Below, piece by piece: positions 22,961-32,874 of a DNA stretch of 64,000 bases. The DNA comes from Metellina segmentata (lineage: Eukaryota; Arthropoda; Arachnida; Araneae; Tetragnathidae). Position numbers and translations under genes: made by a program. Numbering within the stretch: the stretch's first letter is position 1; every line of letters starts with the position of its first letter. The stretch is taken from the NCBI GenBank assembly GCA_947359465.1, contig OX375874.1:98397441-98461440 (forward strand). The letters are read 5' to 3'. Below the pieces are notes generated by a model, which saw only the letters and a program-made list of their open reading frames with translations, was not told the origin of the DNA and searched no databases.

Positions 22961-23039
22961 TTGCATCGCCTAATTTTTCTGACGTCACAAAACAGTGGTT
23001 TGGCTTTCTTATCTCTAGGAGGTATTGCTCAGGCTCGTT

Positions 23040-23275
23040 AGTTAGTGAATGAACCTAATAAAAACGGCTACTGCACGTTAAATGTATTATGATCTCAAAC
23101 GTGATGTGGAAGTTTGGAGAGTAGGGTTTCATCGCAGGTATGACCTCGTCATGTGACCGCAGTTCAAAATTACGCTGTGTTGTCCTCGGATATTTCATTT
23201 AGGTGGTTGATTCCGGACAGTCACGAACAGTTCGTTGTGATGCTCCGGTACTACGTTAATTAAAATACATCCTTT
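23040..23275 (+). mobile_element. SINE fragment (type 2 body, head missing)
   Basis: Contains GATGTGGAAGTTTGGAGAGT, CTCGTCATGTGACCGCAGTT, CAAAATTACGCTGTGTTGTC, CTCGGAT, GGTTGATTCCGGACAG and TACGTTAATTAAAATAC in the order of the SINE consensus seen at 44.9 kb. The tRNA-like head is absent. It lies directly outside the right end of the P-like element. Confidence 0.75.
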
Positions 23276-23334
23276 CATAAATGATGAAGTCGAAAATAAT
23301 TCTTTTGAAAAAACAAGAACTGCTTTTACGCCTT

Positions 23335-23470
23335 TGAACATCGTCATCTAACCGTGGTTCAAATTTACGAATTGTCTTCTATGGATCTTTCCCTTCAAAA
23401 CTGCTTTCGGGTCGTGGCCAAAAGTCCGCAGTGTTGCTCCATTGCGTCGTGAATTGAACTACCTACCTCT
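23335..23470 (+). mobile_element. SINE fragment (type 2 body)
   Basis: CATCGTCATCTAACCGTGGT, TCAAATTTACGAATTGTCTT, GGATCTTTCCCTTC and GTTGCTCCATTGCG boxes recur in family order. Both ends truncated. Confidence 0.65.
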
Positions 23471-23650
23471 TTTATACGCGCTCTGGTAAATACGCGGGCT
23501 GGCAACACAGTTGCAGGATAACATATTGACTTAGTTTAGTCTCATGTGTTTGTTTTGGTTTTGTAGTTGGTGGAAGTGTTGATACATCCAAATGGTCTTT
23601 TCTATTTTCTTGTTTTATTTTCTTTAGTAACTGCGTTCAGTCTCTGTCTA

Positions 23651-23670
23651 GCCCCTAGATGGCGCTAGGG
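23651..23670. promoter_or_regulatory. Possible CTCF-type site in an imperfect palindrome
   Basis: GCCCCTAGATGGCGCTAGGG contains AGATGGCGC, close to the core bound by arthropod and vertebrate CTCF (AGRKGGCGC-like), within a CCTAG...CTAGG palindrome. A single short match is weak evidence. Confidence 0.25.
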
Positions 23671-23679
23671 TATATTCAC

Positions 23680-24329
23680 ATGAATGATCAACCAATGAGA
23701 ATATTTGTGTTATAATAATTATCGTTGTGTTGCTATAGTACGACGTAGATTCAAAATTACCAATTAAAATAATTACAATATACAAATCTTTAGAATGCAG
23801 CAAAAACTGACGATTCGTAATTTAATGTTAAGCCTTAATTCGTAATATTAAGCCTTTTTGTTCGTGATATACGCGCTTATACACTTACCAGCCAATTTTA
23901 TTAATCATAAATCAAAATGTCTAAACCCAATTATTATTACTGCACAGAATTCGGTGTGTCAAAATATGCTCTTATTATTTAGATATAAATTCTCATGGTT
24001 GAGATCCAGATTAAAATTCTTTCGTAAGAATTATGTATTTTAAACTTGTGCTATTTGTCAGTACTCATATCAATTCTGTCCATTGTTAAATCATCATGTT
24101 TCGTTTTTAAGTGTATGTGATAAAGTTAAAGGAATATATTGGGTACAGTTCATTTATTTATCTTCTCAACAAGTTATGATTTGATCTTTTATACATGTTA
24201 AGGGTTACCTGTCAATATAATCAATAAATGTTTCCTAAGCCATGTAGAGAACAAATCTACCTCCACTCTTGCCCTAATATTTTCCTTCCATGAAAATATA
24301 TTCTGGAAGTGAAAATCGAATTTTCGATA
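23680..24329. other. Nothing recognised
   Basis: One 61-codon open frame (23858-24043) with no motif; otherwise AT-rich non-coding sequence. Confidence 0.35.
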
Positions 24330-24480
24330 GAAAGTTTTTATTCCAAAATGCAAAATCAACGTTTTTTTACTTAGAGTTCTTGCCTAGATAGAAACTTGCC
24401 CAAAAAAGTTTTATTCGAAAATGCAAAATCATCGTTTTTTTTTAATGTAGAGTTCTTGCCTAGAGAGAAGGTTGCCCAGA
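24330..24480. repeat. Two tandem copies of a ~75-bp unit
   Basis: AAAATGCAAAATCAACGTTT ... AGAGTTCTTGCCTAGA is followed 73-76 bp later by AAAATGCAAAATCATCGTTT ... AGAGTTCTTGCCTAGA. Fairly recent duplication; non-coding. Confidence 0.75.
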
Positions 24481-25260
24481 ATACTTCGTACCATTTGTTA
24501 AAAAATAAATATTGCACTTTTATTTATAATCAGTGCGTGCATATAGAACGTATCTTCAGATAACGCACGCGTCAACCTCGAAAATAATAAGGTATTGAGG
24601 ACGGAAGCGGAGGGTGTTGTGTCACAGAAGGAAAATCTCGTTTCAGCGAGGAAGTAATAAATACTCTCCATTCGTTTCTAATAAACTAAAGATAACAACC
24701 GGAAAATGCAGGGAATAAGACTTCCTCCCTAGTAGGACGAGAAAAGAATGAAAACTCCGCTGTCCAATCGCAGCTTTGAGCCATTCTGCAGACGTCAAGA
24801 ATCGAAAAATGCGAAATGCGTTTCTCAAGGAGGTGGTTTGCGTTGTATTTGGCCTTGTGATGTCATTAGCTTATGAGATATTTAAAAATGAGATAATAGT
24901 ATCCGGTTTATTAAGATATTTCTGTATCGAGAGTGAAAGGGAAAATATAGCGTTTCTCCAGTCTATTTGCGTTTCAAATAAGCACAAATTTTAAACTATG
25001 CACATAATAAATTTTTTTATTCTCTGCAGCCCAAATCTCAAGCTAAGGTTGGTTTAGTTTTATGGAGCACTGCCCGTGTTTGGCCATGCTGCGCCAAGCA
25101 CAAGACAAACTGCTACAGAGGCATACAATGCGTTGTAAATTTAGATAATAATTTATTAAGCCATTCATATTGACAATGTACTGACAAAAGTCACAGTATT
25201 TCACCTTGCAAAATTCAATGCACAAATTCAAAAAAACGTAGCAACAAAGCAAGGGCTGTT
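24481..25260. other. Nothing recognised
   Basis: Open frames at 24643-24828 (minus), 24776-24994 (plus) and 25043-25252 (minus) have no identifiable domain. Confidence 0.35.
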
Positions 25261-25261
25261 A

Positions 25262-25520
25262 TAGTAATGTCGTTTTGTGATTGAACTGGTCAGCACAAAC
25301 CCCTGATCTTAATCCCATCGAGAACCTATGAGAAGAATTAAAGACAGAGTACGAAGTTTGGGATTGAGGCTTACTGCAAAACAACGGTTAGCGTCGGCAT
25401 TATGTACTGAATGAAATACACACCTACCGCTGTATAGGAAAATCTTGTTGGAAGCATGTCTAGAAGTGTCAACACGTGTATTAGGGTCAGAAGTGAACCA
25501 ACACTTTACTAATAAATTTC
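25262..25520 (+). pseudogene. Tc1-like transposase C-terminal fragment
   Basis: Conceptual translation gives DWSAQTPDLNPIENL-stop-EELK, the PDLNPIENLW box holding the last catalytic acid of Tc1 transposases. A decayed C-terminus with several stops follows. No inverted ends were located and the rest of the gene is missing. It belongs to a different Tc1 family from those at 8 and 28 kb. Confidence 0.7.
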
Positions 25521-26123
25521 AATGAATACTAATGTTTGTTTCTACTCCAGGCTTTGGTGGTCTTTGTCAGTATAGTGTATATGTACAGAGATGATTGTTA
25601 TCATATAGAATGAAAGTGGCCGTATACAAATTTGATTTAGGTTCCACACTGATCATGAAAGCGCTAAGTTCCTGAACATTTCATGTAATATGCAGTATTG
25701 GTGTGACAGTATGGTGAGAGGTCAAATATGTGTTGATGTTAAGTTCAAGGGTGTGGTACTCAACAACTGGTCTTTACCAAACATCTACACATCGCCAACG
25801 TTAAGACATTTTGGGTCACGACTAATTTACCACGATCCTGCCCCTTTTGTACACGACGGTCTTTGGTTGAATTCAAATTCGCAATTTTCCGGTTGCCAAT
25901 CCGTTACTCTTCCTGCCAGTCCCAATTGAAAGACGGTCAAGCAATTTTGAATATGAGGGATACAAAAGGAGTGCAACATTGATTGATAGACGAAATCTGT
26001 CTTCCAACAAAAGAAGACGACGAGTGTAAAACTTGTGTCCAGTTCAAAGACTAGCCAAACATGCCCCGTGCGCCATAAAACCCTCGTTATCCGTTGCTCT
26101 TCCAACCGTTCTACAGTAGCCGG
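25521..26123. other. Unassigned; possible repeat fragment at 25865-25925
   Basis: TTTTCCGGTTGCCAATCCGT resembles CTCTCCGGTTGCTAATCCGT in the SINE-related block at 15.5 kb, hinting at a shared repeat. Overlapping open frames (25690-25929 plus, 25827-26105 minus) have no recognised domain. Confidence 0.3.
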
Positions 26124-26125
26124 TA

Positions 26126-26438
26126 CAGCTTCAGTCTACGTTTATAGTGGTGGTAACGGCCTTGGCGCTTTTTTTTTGGCACATTTTTAAAGTCTGCGAG
26201 GAAATAATTATTTCAAATGAATCAATGCAATCAAACCACAGTTTAACGGGTTTTGAAAGAACTTTCTAGAATATTCAAAATGAAAAGTAAAATCTTCCGC
26301 TTGCCGAAGTTGCCATGAAAACCACAATAACCGTTATACAAATGGGTTGCATTAACCTGCCATAACTCGCTACTAGAAATGCGCCAAAAAAAAAAGTTCC
26401 AAGGCAGTTGGCACCGCTATAAACATAGACTGAAGCTG
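26126..26438. mobile_element. TA-flanked MITE with ~60-bp inverted ends
   Basis: CAGCTTCAGTCTACGTTTAT on the left is mirrored by ATAAACATAGACTGAAGCTG on the right, and the match continues inward through a GGCCTTGG / CCAAGGC box and a T-run next to GGC(G/A)C. TA lies at both edges (26124-26125, 26439-26440), suggesting a Tc1/mariner-mobilised, non-coding element of 313 bp. Confidence 0.75.
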
Positions 26439-26440
26439 TA

Positions 26441-27160
26441 TCCCGCGGCCCTGCAATGAAAGTAATTGTACATTACTCGGAAATTTCGTCGCTATTGTTG
26501 AATAAATTATACTTGAATTTCATCATTCTTGAAACTGATAAGGAAGTTTTTTACCTAGAGCTTGTATCACCTCAGCTCCGTCGAGTTCCGAGAAAGCGTC
26601 CCCAATCACCCACCTCCTGAATTTCAACCGTAACCCTAAAATCAATGTCCCCACCCTGGTCTGTCCGAATATTAATATCAGAGCACAGAGACGTGAAAAA
26701 TAGGCGAGAGAAATTCAAAATATGGGGATCTATCAATATTCTACTCCACGGCGCTGAGTTAGTTGATGGATGAACGCACTGACATCCCTAAATGCACTCT
26801 GGGAGTAAACCTTAAGTTTCTTCCGGTCCCTGCTGCAACTCCCAAAATAATCCATAATGTTTCCCGTATATGTGAGAAACTTTCAAACTCCCAGTGGAAT
26901 TTTTTTACGATCGCTTCGTTTCTTTTTTTTCCTTTCGGGAGCATGATCGCATTATGTTTTGGGCTTCGAGTGCAACCTTTGCAGTGGACTTAGTTATTAG
27001 TTTTAGTGAGTGAGGTTAGAGTAAAATATGCATGTATAAGGAGCTGAACTGGATTTGTTTGATTTAATAGAAAAGGCTTAGTGCGTGTCGCTTCCTACTG
27101 CACTGTGTTTTTATTTTTGTAAATAAAAAATGTATTGTTTTTGTACTTCTGGAATACGAT
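26441..27160. other. Nothing recognised
   Basis: Two mutually overlapping open frames (26759-26944 minus, 26763-26993 plus) without motifs. No repeat seen. Confidence 0.35.
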
Positions 27161-27165
27161 TTCGG

Positions 27166-27240
27166 TAAGTAATTTAATTAACATCGTTATAGAGCAACAC
27201 GACGGGCTATTGACGACGGTCCGGGATCTCTTTGTCACTG
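27166..27240 (-). mobile_element. SINE 3'-end fragment
   Basis: Carries the SINE tail read on the minus strand: TTAATTAACATCG, AGAGCAACACGACGGGCTAT and TGACGACGGTCCGGGATC. Truncated 5' part. Confidence 0.7.
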
Positions 27241-27930
27241 TCAATACACAATATCATATTAAAGAAGGTTTGTGTTTCATGTTGGGCAACCTTTTCCCAA
27301 AACAGCTAATTAGAAAAAGTTTATTAAATTATTTTTTGGGCGTACATTTGTAATGTATTTTACCAAAAAAAAATATCAACATTTCGAAACAGCTTTAGTG
27401 ACATGTGTTGAAAATCAAACTAAGTGAAACTAAGGAAGAAAAAAATGGCCTCTTTAATGACACTTCCCAACAGTTCGATTACAGAGGGCAGTTAGAAGTT
27501 TGGAAGATAAAAACAATTGTATAAAAAACAATGTAGGCAAAAGTAAAAACAGTTTTAGATGTTAAAAAATACCGAATCATCTACAAGATTTTCAACACTT
27601 CTTCAATAAAAATCGCAAAGAATGCATTTCGGTTAGATATATGACAGTTGATTGGTCAACACTTATTAGATTAACACCTATCAATGCCAAATCGGCAATA
27701 ACCTAATTTTTAAGATAACGCCGATATATTTCATGTAAGAGCAATGGAATAGTGTAGATATAAATTATTCGCAGACCGTTTAGTTTGTTAGTTTACACTG
27801 AAAATCCCACTCATAAATAAAGTCACCTGTGTGTTATAAAAATTGTTTGTTCTCATAGTTTTAGATAATTTTTTGTTTCTTAATTAACCTACCTAAATTA
27901 TTTTCCGTATTTTCTGAAAGTCCAAGCGGT
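27241..27930. other. Nothing recognised
   Basis: AT-rich stretch with no supportable gene or repeat. Confidence 0.35.
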
Positions 27931-27944
27931 TTTGATGAAACATT

Positions 27945-28400
27945 GCATCCACCAAGATCTGAGCAATTTTGCTAATTTCAACGAGGAATCTCGTCATGAT
28001 AGTACCAAATTTTTGATGATGACGAAATCAAGACCTGGTTATAGACCTTCTAATGAAATACCGAAGCATGTGGACAGAGTCGCTATCGTAAGATCTCTAA
28101 AGGGTAAAATACGTGGACTTGCGAATTGACATAGCCGATTGACTGTCGAAACGCAGACTAGTGTTTTTGATCAAGTGGGATGTTTTCAAACCAATCGATA
28201 ATTTAGGATTCATGCTTTTCCCCACAACCAGGTGACAGTTATTCATACTGAACACATGAAAGAACGAACATGGAGCTGTGGGCTCACGCTCTGTCTATTT
28301 CATCATAAGATCGATGGATCTAGTCAGGTTTCTTCTAACGACGAGGTATCTCGTTCAACAAGATTTGGTCAAGTTTCACTAATGACGCGACAACAACCAG
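27945..28400. repeat. Dispersed relics of the GAGATATCTC satellite
   Basis: Segments such as CCAAGATCTGAGCAATTTTG, CGAGGAATCTCGTCATGA, AAGATTTGGTCAAGTTTCAC and GACGAGGTATCTCGTT combine the two boxes (AAGATCTGGTCA-type and GAGATATCTCGTC-type) that define the tandem arrays at 37.6-40.1 and 60.3 kb. No tandem order remains. Confidence 0.5.
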
Positions 28401-28461
28401 GAAGTTTAACATTTTACAATGCAAGATTAGACTTACATATTTGGCTACGCAAGATTACATA

Positions 28462-29289
28462 CACTATATGGACTAAAGTATTTGGACACAGCATGTTTTT
28501 CAGAAAAAAGTGCTTTATTATTATATTTAGTAACGGGTAGGCTCTACTTTTGCTTGTATTACAACTGCAACACGTCAAGGCTCATTGTCCACACGCTCTC
28601 TGTAAGCCTGGGCAGGAATAGCTCGTAATGCCACGTGCAAAGCTGTGAGAAGATATTGGTGTGAAGATGGAAGTGCGTTGAGGTGTCGTACTCGTCGCTC
28701 CAGTTTGTCCTATAATGGTTCGATCGGATTAAGATCGGGGCTCTGAACAGGCCAGTCAAGCGAACTCACCTCATTTTCATGAAACCAGTCCAGCACACGT
28801 TTAGCAGTATGACATGGAGCACGATCCTGTTGGAAGAAACAACCGTCATCGCCGTAGTATTGCCATAGTGTAGGCAAGGCCGAATCATCCAGAACGTTGA
28901 GGTACACGTCAGCGTTAATGGTACCAGGTACATAAAGCAATGGGTCATACTCGTCGCTACAGTTTGTCTCACAATGGTTCGATCGGATTGAGATCGGGGC
29001 ACTGAACAGGCCAGTCAAGCGAACTCACCTCATATTCATGAAACCAGTCCAGCACACGTTTAGCAGTATGACATGGAGCACGATCCTGTTGGAAGAAACA
29101 ACTGTCATCGCCGTGGTATTGCCATAGTGTAGGCATTTCCAAATAATCCAGAGTGTCGAGGTACACGTCAGCGTTCATGGTACTAGGTACATAAAGGAAT
29201 GGGCCGAGTCCTAACTAGGAAAAAAAAAACTCTCGAAGATGGATCTTCCTCCGAATTTCTGAAGTCCAAATACATTTGTCCATATAATA
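28462..29289 (-). mobile_element. Tc1-like transposon (family 2), deleted and internally duplicated
   Basis: The left end reads CACTATATGGACTAAAGTAT then TTGGACA after a TA at 28460-28461. The right end reads, on the other strand, TATATGGACAAATGTATTTG, at about 29260-29289. Between them lies only the C-terminal half of a transposase, with a 259-bp segment present twice in tandem (28685-28943 and 28944-29202). The same family supplied the relic at 9.1-9.9 kb. Confidence 0.82.
28559..29200 (-). pseudogene. Tc1-like transposase fragment with tandem-duplicated catalytic segment
   Basis: The duplicated block encodes, twice, YVPGTMNADVYLD-like sequence, GDDSCFFQQDRAPCHTAKRV (second catalytic Asp in QQDRAPCH), LDWFHENEVSSLDWPVQ and PDLNPIEPL, whose last acidic residue is the third catalytic position. 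Beyond the leftmost copy a single C-terminal tail follows (28559-28690). The N-terminal DNA-binding domain and first catalytic Asp are missing. Frames of 66-102 codons stay open in places, which suggests moderate age. Not functional. Confidence 0.82.
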
Positions 29290-29629
29290 TACATTTTAAG
29301 GGCACCCTCGCCAATTCCACCAAACTTCGACACTTCCATGTTACGCATTCATTTTCTGTTTTCCACGAATGTTTGCCAGTTTCGCGTAGCGAGGTATTAA
29401 GAACCCAACGCGCCTCTCCCACTTCCTGTATGTTTCTCTGGAAACAATTAAAACCCAGCAGCCGGTAGCGAAGCTTCTTATCAATCCCGGGAAATGGACT
29501 CCCCACTGCAAATATTGAACGACGAAGCCCAATAGCCGTTCACTTCGGCAAACGCGATGGACCTTTTAACGCTCATTTCCTCAGCGACGGACTGGAATTA
29601 AAACACCACGATTGCCGAAAACAAGATGA
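29290..29629. other. Nothing recognised
   Basis: Open frames on both strands (29183-29506 minus, 29199-29468 plus) overlap each other and the Tc1 end, and show no domains. Confidence 0.35.
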
Positions 29630-31265
29630 TCAGCGAGTCAGTCGCACCCAAGAGATGCAAGGAGGGCTCTAATTGCTGTGCTGATAACGTTAAGCGCTGC
29701 TACGCAATGCCCCGTTTTGTTTCCGTTTGGAGTTTTCTTTTTTACTTCTTCGGAAACGTAACTACCATGTTTTTGGGTCTGCCGTTATGTCCCTTTTCTC
29801 TTTCATTGGGTGGTATCGTTCTTCTGAACGAGCCGCCGGTGCTTTTTTCCCCCTTTCCCATTCGAGAGCTATTCAACCGTTTGGACGAATAGTCATTATT
29901 GCTTTTGGCGATAGTTTCCCGTGCGTTTTTTCCTTGCCCTTAACGTTTCTTTTTGCGAGTTCGCTGTTCCTCCGAGAACGGAGTTAAAATTGATTTAAGG
30001 GAAGGTAACGTTTTCCGTAGGTTCGCGTGAGGAATTTGCTCGCCAAACGACTCTGATGGAATAAATAACGGGGTGTTTATTTTTCGAGATTTTTCTAGGG
30101 TGTATTTCCTCAGCTTATTCCCCCGGGATCGAATTGAATAGTTACTGGTTCAAAGTACTTTGCATCACTAGTGCGTCTAATTGTGTTTCATTTCACAATC
30201 GATGCGTTAGAGGATTTTGAATGTTGATGCGGTTTTAAACTGGGTTGCATCTTGGTTGCTGAAAGGGTTGATAAAAAGCTATACACGACATACATACTAT
30301 ATGAAATGGTGCAATACATACTATATGAAAAGATGAAATACATACTATATGAAATGGTGCAATACATACTATACGAAATGATGCAATACACACTATATGA
30401 AATGGTGCAATACATACTAAATGAAATAGTGCAATACATTCTATATGAAATGGTGCAATACATTCTATATGAAATGGTGCAATACATACTATATGAAATG
30501 GTGCAATATATACTATATGCAATTGTGAAATGTTTTAGTGGTCGATTGAGCTGGGTTTTATGGCGCAAGGGTCATACCTTTTGACGCTGGACATTCTAGA
30601 CATTCAGGAGTTACTCTTAATTCGTGTGAGCATGTTGCTATATCGTTCAGAGTAGCTGTTCAATGCCACTTTTTGTTTCCGTTGGTGGTTTCTTTTTGAC
30701 TTCTTCGATATTTAACTACTATATTTTTGGGACTGTCGCGTTATGTCCTTTTTCTCTTTGATTGGGTAGTATCGTTCTGCTTGAACTTGCCGCCGTTACC
30801 TTTCCCGCTTTCCTATTCGAGAACTATTCAACCTTTTGTTCGAATAGTCCTAATTGCTTTTGGCGATAGTTTTCTGTACATTTTCCCCTCCTAACATTTT
30901 TATTTTAGCGAGTTTCCCATTTCTTTTAGAAAAAAGTTAAAATTGATTTAAAGGGAAAGCGTTTGCTCTACGTTCATGTGAGCAATTTGCTCGCAAAAAT
31001 GACCCGATGGAATAAATAATAGAGGACTTGTTTATTTTTCGAGATTTGTAAAACAGATTTCTGTAGCTTGTTCGAAGGGATCGGGTAAAAAGCAATAGTT
31101 TCTATTTTAAAGTACTTTGCTTCGAAAGTTCGTCTAATTGTGTTTGACTTCACAATCGATGCCTTAGCGGGTTTAGTATGTTTCAATTTCAAAGTATGAA
31201 TTTTTTAATCAGAAACTTTGTACACGGTCGGTTAATAATTGGTTGGGTCTCATGCCGCAAATGCC
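29630..31265. repeat. Diverged tandem duplication, period ~956 bp, non-coding
   Basis: A block at about 29660-30225 recurs at about 30607-31185. Shared boxes in order include TTGTTTCCGTT, TTATGTCC, ATTCGAGA(G/A)CTATTCAACC, TTGCTTTTGGCGATAGTTT, GTTAAAATTGATTTAA, TTTATTTTTCGAGATTT and TTCACAATCGATGC. CAATGCC starts at 29705 and 30661, so the offset is 956 bp. Substitutions and small indels are common. Open frames in the first copy (29626-29987) are broken in the second. A 24-bp minisatellite sits at the junction. Confidence 0.82.
30290..30530. repeat. 24-bp minisatellite, about 10 copies
   Basis: Unit AATACATACTATATGAAATG plus GTGC. Because 24 is a multiple of 3, 8-residue repeats are open on both strands (YILYEMVQ plus strand; YCTISYSM and IAPFHIVC minus strand). 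I regard these frames as a by-product of the array. Confidence 0.93.
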
Positions 31266-31346
31266 ATATTCGACCGTTATATTAATTATTGTTAAGTATC
31301 GTATATCCTACCATTATTCCTCTTCGAATGATAAAATTCAAATTAA

Positions 31347-32000
31347 GGGGGTCCGGGACACATTGAAATTTTTTTTTAATTTTTCCAAAAGTTTTTAAAA
31401 AATTTTTAACTAAATTTTTTGAAAAAAAGAAGGGTCATTTTAAATTACTAAGGCTCAAAATATTCTTGACCAATTTTCAAAATTCTTGCAGTAAATTATT
31501 CACAAATGTATTAACTTTAATTTTGATTCAGCAATTTAAAAAATATTAATTTAATAAAAAATAAAAAACATTTGAATGAAAATTTTTGAAAATTATAAGG
31601 TACTTTTTTTTAAAAAGTCATATTTTTAAAAGTAAATATTTGTTTCAAATTTGCTGCATTAAAATTAAAGTATAATGTTTGAAAAAGATATATTCCAAAT
31701 TTCAACCCTTAAACTTTATCGGTTTTCGACTTATAGCAGTTTGAATACAGGAAATCTTGAAAAAATGTATCATGGAGAAAAACACATTTAAAGTTTTAAG
31801 GACAGATGTTGTTGCCATGACAACAACTGTCAAGAGTGTTTGATTTTCTGAACAACGCACCACAAAAATTATTATATCCCTAGTTCTAATTAAGATAGAA
31901 ACATGACTTAGACGTCATTTTAAGCAGAAAAACACATAGAATTTCTTTAAATAATAAACAAAAATTCGAAAATTAAACGATTTTTGTGTCCCTCACCCCT
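31347..32000 (+). mobile_element. TTAA-flanked non-autonomous element A, copy 2
   Basis: Starts GGGGGTCCGGGACACA and ends TGTGTCCCTCACCCCT. Perfect TTAA on both sides (31343-31346 and 32001-32004). The 654-bp body aligns with copy 1 at 12967-13687, including TTCAACCCTTAAACTTTATC and GTTGCCATGACAACAACTGT. No coding frame. Confidence 0.85.
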
Positions 32001-32090
32001 TTAATAGCAAATATAAGAGTATTTTCCTTAAAAATAGTTAAACTTGAACTCATAAGGAAATTAATAAAGTGATGTAAACTTTTGCCATCT

Positions 32091-32344
32091 TTTTTTTTCT
32101 ATTGTCGGGCACATTTGACCTAAGTCATTGGCCACTACAAGGCCGGAAGTCATGGCCACTTGTGAAGGAGCACCCAGTGGGAGGACCATCATTGCCCCTA
32201 ACAATTTATACTTCGTAATTTTGAACCATGTTCAGATGACGAAGCAACACCTGAGCTGGTATACGCTTTACAAACATCCATGCCCGAACCTATGACCTTC
32301 TGATCTAGAGGCTAACACCTTAACCACTATACCGGTTGGTCGGC
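32091..32344 (-). mobile_element. tRNA-derived SINE, hybrid body, with 13-bp target duplication
   Basis: On the minus strand the head GCCGACCAACCGGTATAGTG...AGGTTCGGG comes first, then CAGCTCAGGTGTTGCTTCGT (from the type 2 body), then CAATGATGGTCCTCCCACTG and GGCCATGACTTCCGGCCTTG (the type 1 tail seen at 5682-5945), ending in an A-run. ACTTTTGCCATCT flanks it at 32078-32090 and 32345-32357. The joint of two body types is the notable feature. Confidence 0.85.
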
Positions 32345-32599
32345 ACTTTTGCCATCTAAGAGGCGTGTGAATGCTAGCAATTTTGGTTTGGAAGCTGGTT
32401 TATATACATGTAAAACTGTTTAATAACTAAGCTTGTAAATAGCAACAAATGCAACCCATTCACAACCAAACCTAGTATTTGACTTTATCCCTATTGTCGC
32501 TTTCATTAGAATAAATTAAACCTTTTCAAGTGAGTGGTTTCATCCGGACTTTGGCTATTTGTATAGTCGGACAGTGGATAGCCCAGTTGTGAATGGTAG

Positions 32600-32850
32600 A
32601 GTCGATGATTGTTAAAAACTCGATCCAATCAAAGATAGTCATTCACGCGGGTCTTGGTGTTCCAGTGGCCTCAAATGTCCTCACTTTGATGTATGTGAAA
32701 GTTTGGTGAGTGGGGTGCTAGTTCACGTGGTTCACCTCGTCATCTGTTATCGTGGTTCATAATTACTAGGCGTTGTCCTCGGAAATTTCCCTTCGGGGTT
32801 GATTTCGAACCGTGTTACCAGCCCTACTTAAATACAACTACATACCTAAT
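32600..32850 (+). mobile_element. SINE with a different tRNA-like head and type 2 body
   Basis: The head-like part near 32580-32655 (ATAGCCCAGTTGTGAATGGT, ACTCGATCCAATCAAAGATA) resembles 44033-44110. The body then follows: CCTCAAATGTCCTCACTTTG, GAAAGTTTGGTGAGTGGGGT, CTCGTCATCTGTTATCGTGG and GTTGTCCTCGGAAATTTCCC. The tail is shortened. Target duplication not found. Confidence 0.65.
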
Positions 32851-32874
32851 TATTGTGGATTAATTAATCTGGTG

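Larger units (their letters stand above)
16608..23026 (+). mobile_element. P-superfamily transposon, 6.4 kb, both ends and target duplication present
   Basis: The left end starts CAATACCTCCTAGAGATAAG at 16608. The reverse complement of the right end (23027 inward) starts the same and continues AAAGCC. The inverted ends match at about 32 of 33 positions. Inside them, a second inverted pair of 24 bp (16659-16682 and 22964-22987) carries TGACGTCA and AAAAATTAGGCGATG, echoing the terminal-plus-subterminal layout of Drosophila P. An 8-bp direct repeat GCTCAGGC flanks it (16600-16607 and 23027-23034), the target size of this superfamily. It encloses a decayed THAP/RNase-H-like transposase and a nested mariner-like element. 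Dead as an autonomous element because its gene is broken. Confidence 0.9.

Noticed and set aside
29626..29987. Two overlapping 86-88 codon genes
   Set aside because: The duplicated copy 956 bp downstream breaks both frames, so there is no sign of coding constraint.
30188..30584. Cys/Tyr-rich and YILYEMVQ-repeat proteins
   Set aside because: By-products of a 24-bp array that is open on both strands.
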